Assembly: GCA_903912445.1 (NCBI GenBank)
Contig: CAIWHP010000182.1
Location: 17,801 to 81,800 of the forward strand
Reading direction: 5' to 3'
DNA length: 64,000 nt
DNA from: an uncultured Lentisphaerota bacterium
GTDB lineage: Bacteria > Verrucomicrobiota > Kiritimatiellia > CAIQIC01
How positions within the stretch are numbered: position 1 is the first letter of the stretch; each line of letters begins with the position of its first letter. The translations under genes and the position numbers were made by a program. Shown piece after piece: positions 61,115 through 64,000 of the stretch. The notes under the pieces were generated by a model, which saw only the letters and a list, made by a program, of their open reading frames with translations, ran no database searches and was not told the DNA's origin.

Positions 61115-62049
61115 GCCGTTATCTCGTCACCGGCGCCGCCGGCTTCATCGGCTCGCATCTCTGCGAGGCCCTGCTCGCGCGCGGCCACGCCGTCGCAGGC
61201 CTCGACGCCTTCATCCCCTACTATCCGCGCCCCGCGAAGGAGCTGAACCTCGCCGGCCTGCGGGCCCAGCCGCGCTTCGCGTTCCACGAGGCCGACCTGC
61301 GCACCGCCGACCTCGCGCCGTTCCTCGCCGGGTGCGACGCGGTCTTCCACCTCGCCGCCATGCCCGGCCTGATGAAGAGCTGGACCGATTTCCAGCTCTA
61401 CGAGACCTGCAACATCAGCGGCACGCAGCGCCTGCTCGAGGCCGCGCGCGCCGCCCGGATCGGGCAGTTCATCCACATCTCCACCTCCAGCGTCTACGGC
61501 AAGGAGGCGACGCAAGGGGAGGAGGCGCCGCTGCAGCCGTTCTCGCCCTACGGCATCACCAAGCTCGCCGCCGAGCAGCTCTGCCGCGCCTACGCCGCGA
61601 ACTTCGGCCTGCCGTTCACCATCCTGCGCTACTTCAGCGTCTATGGCCCGCGCCAGCGCCCGGACATGGGCTATCACAAGCTGATCAACGACCTCGCGCG
61701 CGGCGACGTGTTCACCGTCTTCGGCGATGGCGAGCAGACGCGCAGCAACACCTACGTCGGCGATGCCGTCGCCGCCACGATCCTCGCGATGGAGAAGCGC
61801 GAGGTCGCGCTCGGCGAGACCTTCAACATCGGCGGCGGCGAGATCGTCTCGCTCAACCGCGTGATCGGCATGCTGGAAGAGCTCACCGGCTGCAAGGCCA
61901 GGCTCGAGCGTCAGGCCGCGCGGCCCGGCGACCAGCGCCACACCGCGGCGCATACCGAGAAGGCGCGCCGCGTCCTCGGCTACAACCCCGCGACCAGCCT
62001 CGCCGACGGCCTCCGCGCCCAGGTGGCGTGGCAGCGCGCCGCGCGCTGA
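61111..62049 (+). CDS. NAD-dependent nucleotide-sugar epimerase/dehydratase
   Basis: 312 aa starting at GTG 61111, overlapping the lysE-like stop (GTGA), with aaagg upstream. Extended SDR: NAD motif [35 protein letters not shown], catalytic Y-G-I-T-K, and [20 protein letters not shown] typical of UDP-glucuronate/UDP-glucose 4-epimerase-like enzymes that make sugars for capsule or LPS. The start cannot be upstream because the other frame encodes LysE. Confidence 0.93.
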   Translation: MSRYLVTGAAGFIGSHLCEALLARGHAVAGLDAFIPYYPRPAKELNLAGLRAQPRFAFHEADLRTADLAPFLAGCDAVFHLAAMPGLMKSWTDFQLYETCNISGTQRLLEAARAARIGQFIHISTSSVYGKEATQGEEAPLQPFSPYGITKLAAEQLCRAYAANFGLPFTILRYFSVYGPRQRPDMGYHKLINDLARGDVFTVFGDGEQTRSNTYVGDAVAATILAMEKREVALGETFNIGGGEIVSLNRVIGMLEELTGCKARLERQAARPGDQRHTAAHTEKARRVLGYNPATSLADGLRAQVAWQRAAR

Positions 62050-62767
62050 TTTCGGCAGCGCTGAAAACCCATTGTCCTCGTGCCATACACACGGAGCGCC
62101 GCCTTGTGCGCAAGGTTAGCTGCGCCCGTCTCGCCTTCGGCTCGACGGCTTGCGCCTTTGACGCGGCAGCTTGCTGCCGCGCCTCCCACAGAATGCGGAA
62201 TTGCGCCCTCTTCGGCGGAGCAAGCTCCGCCGGACAAGGCGGGAGCAAGCTCCCGCACTCCAAGGGCGACGTTCAGCGCGCGTGGTTTGAGCTGGTGTGG
62301 CATGCGTGGTTTTGTGGCGCTGGGGCGCGCCGGCTCGGAGAGCCGGCCTACAGGCGAGGAGACCGGGATGTGTCAATGTAGGCCGCGTCTCCGACGCGGC
62401 GCACAACGAACACAACAATAAACGAACTGAAGCTGCGCGGGAACTGCGGCACACCTTCGACGCACAGGCTGATGCCGCGGCGGCCACGGCGTGGCCGCCC
62501 TACCTTATAATGTTGTCTTGTGGTAGCGCGGGCGCGCCTGCGGTGAGTTTGTCGAAAGGTCGAATCCGCCGCGCCCGCCAGATGAGCACGAAAGGTTCTT
62601 TGCGGGCCGTGTGGGATTGTAGCCGGGGTCGGTGCCCCCGGCGGCCGGCTTCGCCACAGCCGGCTGCAGCAGCTGCCGTTTCCAAGCCTTGGGAAAACAC
62701 CCGTCCCGTTTTCCAAACCTTGGAAACGGGCGGGGTGGGGTGGGCTCGCGCAGCGGCGCGGGCCGGT
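62050..62767. other. 718-bp repeat mosaic
   Basis: No gene seen. Six short perfect hairpins with 2-3-nt loops follow one another: 62163-62180 (GCGGCAGC-TT), 62213-62232 (CGGCGGAGC-AA), 62239-62256 (GCGGGAGC-AA), 62329-62347 (GCCGGCTC-GGA), 62382-62400 (GCCGCGTC-TCC), 62479-62499 (GGCGGCCAC-GGC), each followed by its exact complement. They are followed by a TTCCAA pair. Confidence 0.8.
62680..62726. repeat. TTCCAA palindrome pair, locus 6
   Basis: TTCCAA-GCC-TTGGGA (centre 62687) and TTCCAA-ACC-TTGGAA (centre 62718), 31 bp apart, 42 bp downstream of the stop of the zinc-finger gene. Confidence 0.92.
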
Positions 62768-64000
62768 TCAGGCCTGCGGCGCGGGCTGGGGCCGTTGCTG
62801 CTGCGGGGGCCGGTCGTGACGTGGGCCGCTCATCGGCACGGCGAGCGTGCCATCGAAGAACTCGATCACGTGGCCGCGGTCGATCAGCCAGCGCAGCGGG
62901 CTGAGGACGGCGACGACTTCCGGCGATTCCGTCGCCGCGCCGGGCCGCAGGCCCTCGATCAGCTGCAGCCGGGTGCAGCCGGGATTCGCGTGCAAAAATT
63001 CCAAGACTTCGCGGATCTGGGCGATCGCATGCTCCGGCGCCAGCGCGTGCGGATGGATCGGCGTGACGAATGTGATGCCGCCGCCCGCCTTGAACAAATG
63101 CAGGTGCATGTGCTTGAACGCGGGGCGCAGCGCGAACATCAGCGACGCCGGGAAGCGGCTCTCGCGCTGCCAGGTGTCCTGGATGGCGCGGCGCAGCCCG
63201 TCGTCATCCCAGTCGCGCGTGCCGCGCGCCGGGGTGATGAAACGCTGGCCGCGATGGATCATGCCGGGCAACGCCTTGGCGCGGAACTCGGCCTCGGCCT
63301 CGGCGCGCTTGAGCGGCGGGGCGTTCTCGACGCCCTTCGCCTTATAAACCGTCTGCTTGCACGACTCTTCCTTCCACTTCTCGATCATCGCCGGCTCGCG
63401 GCTGGTCTCGATGGTGTTGCGGTATTCGTCGAGCGACATGTGCGCGTAGCGGTCGCGGTAGAGCGCCAGCAGCTTTTCCTGGTAGCCGTGGTGGTTCGGC
63501 GGGCCGAGCAGTTCGCCGCTCATGCGGCAGCGCGCGACGCATGTGAACACGCCGGCCGGCGGCTCGCCGACGATGGCTTCGACCTGGAACATTTTATCGA
63601 GGTGCTTGGCCATGACGTGGCCTTCGGCGGCGCCGGCATCGAGGTAGACGGCCTGGCATTCCGTGCATTGGAACAGGGAGGGGCCGCCCTTGCCGCCGGG
63701 CTCCTGCCGCGGCGCGGCATGGGCCTCGATCTTGACGAGACAGGCATCGAGATTGGCCAGGAACCGCTGGGCGATCTCCGCCAGCGGCCAGGCGCGGCGC
63801 GCGGCGTGCATGTCGTGGACCAGCCGGGCGAGGCGTTCGCGCTCGGGGATGAAGGCGATGTAGACGGGCGCCGGGGGCGGCGGTGCAAACCGCTGTTCAA
63901 AACGTTCTTCGCGCTGCGGAAAACGCGGCGCGCTGCCGCGGTCGCCGCGCGGCGGGGGACCCCGCCGCTCGCCGCCGCGATCCGGAGGCCGCGGCCCGCG
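62768..64000 (-). CDS. C2H2-type zinc-finger protein, 5' truncated
   Basis: The frame is open to the last base of the window, so the start is outside; 410 residues are visible. The first 45 or so are Arg/Gly/Pro-rich (RGG-like, nucleic-acid-binding in style). An ATG at 63811 is too far in, because PVYIAFIPERERLARLVHDM before it is protein-like. A finger C-x2-C-x12-H-x4-H sits in FQCTECQAVYLDAGAAEGHV and AKH. Then follow a Lys/Glu-rich helical part and a C-terminal winged-helix-like segment (LEFLHANPGCTRLQLIEGL, LRWLIDRGHVIEFFDGTLAV). A Pro/Gln tail ends it. It may bind RNA or DNA; I do not recognise the family. Confidence 0.75.
   Translation of the reverse strand, partial: RGPRPPDRGGERRGPPPRGDRGSAPRFPQREERFEQRFAPPPPAPVYIAFIPERERLARLVHDMHAARRAWPLAEIAQRFLANLDACLVKIEAHAAPRQEPGGKGGPSLFQCTECQAVYLDAGAAEGHVMAKHLDKMFQVEAIVGEPPAGVFTCVARCRMSGELLGPPNHHGYQEKLLALYRDRYAHMSLDEYRNTIETSREPAMIEKWKEESCKQTVYKAKGVENAPPLKRAEAEAEFRAKALPGMIHRGQRFITPARGTRDWDDDGLRRAIQDTWQRESRFPASLMFALRPAFKHMHLHLFKAGGGITFVTPIHPHALAPEHAIAQIREVLEFLHANPGCTRLQLIEGLRPGAATESPEVVAVLSPLRWLIDRGHVIEFFDGTLAVPMSGPRHDRPPQQQRPQPAPQA

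Noticed and set aside
62505-62530. TATAAT at 62516-62521 as a promoter
   Set aside because: No suitable -35 and no gene downstream on that strand; lies in repeat-rich DNA.
1-64000. tRNA, rRNA, prophage, transposase or integron genes
   Set aside because: Read through both strands; none could be supported.

Overview
High-GC window, very probably from the PVC group of bacteria (Verrucomicrobiota, Kiritimatiellota, Lentisphaerota or Planctomycetota; I cannot choose firmly). The clues are a dense run of secreted S1 sulfatases with Tat or Sec signals, exported beta-helix and TIM-barrel-like proteins, a classical menaquinone cluster, and many short palindromic repeats between and inside genes. I see no rRNA, tRNA, CRISPR array, transposase or phage gene.

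Region 1 (1-26322, + strand) is a glycan-degradation locus: ten Cys-type sulfatases, two separate beta-helix proteins, one TIM-barrel-like carbohydrate protein, a URO-D/corrinoid-methyltransferase-like protein and a small HExxH protein. Many genes are coupled by ATGA or TAATG overlaps, and 8983-26322 is one unbroken ten-gene unit. One sulfatase is fused in frame to a second signal peptide, a glycosidase-like domain, HEAT repeats and a beta-helix (1637 aa). No sulfatase-maturating enzyme, transporter or regulator lies in the window, so these must be elsewhere. The likely job is stripping sulfate from, and cutting, a sulfated extracellular polysaccharide.

Region 2 (26432-36372) holds mostly envelope or unknown genes: a DUF4337-like protein, a Yip1-like membrane protein, a small secreted protein, a DUF2959-like lipoprotein, an EF-hand membrane protein, a DUF481-like outer-membrane protein of lower GC, a secreted alpha/beta-hydrolase-like protein, a 51-aa membrane peptide and a hotdog thioesterase.

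Region 3 (36335-47110, - strand) is leuS followed by menF, menD, menH, menB, menA, menC and menE: the o-succinylbenzoate route to demethylmenaquinone. From menH to menE every junction is an ATGA overlap. The thioesterase converges on menE, overlaps it by 38 bp, and may supply the DHNA-CoA hydrolase step.

Region 4 (47357-64000) has an exported thioredoxin-like protein, a TIM-barrel-like secreted protein with a C-terminal LamG-like domain, an exported glutathione peroxidase, a membrane spermidine-synthase-like protein, an orphan MacB/FtsX permease, two secreted esterases, a Tat-exported protein, a retropepsin-like protease, a small lipoprotein, a LysE exporter coupled to a nucleotide-sugar epimerase, and a 5'-truncated C2H2 zinc-finger protein.

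The most unusual feature is the repeat DNA. A 15-bp palindrome, TTCCAA-N3-TTGGAA, occurs at six places, never alone, with 31-32 bp between centres. A second repeat family (TTCGACTCCGCT...CAGGGCAGG) has in one place split such a palindrome. Both families sit in frame at the signal-peptide/mature-domain junction of four of the ten sulfatases. Another palindrome adds a loop to MenC. Nine of ten sulfatases also carry Lys/Arg-rich C-terminal segments.
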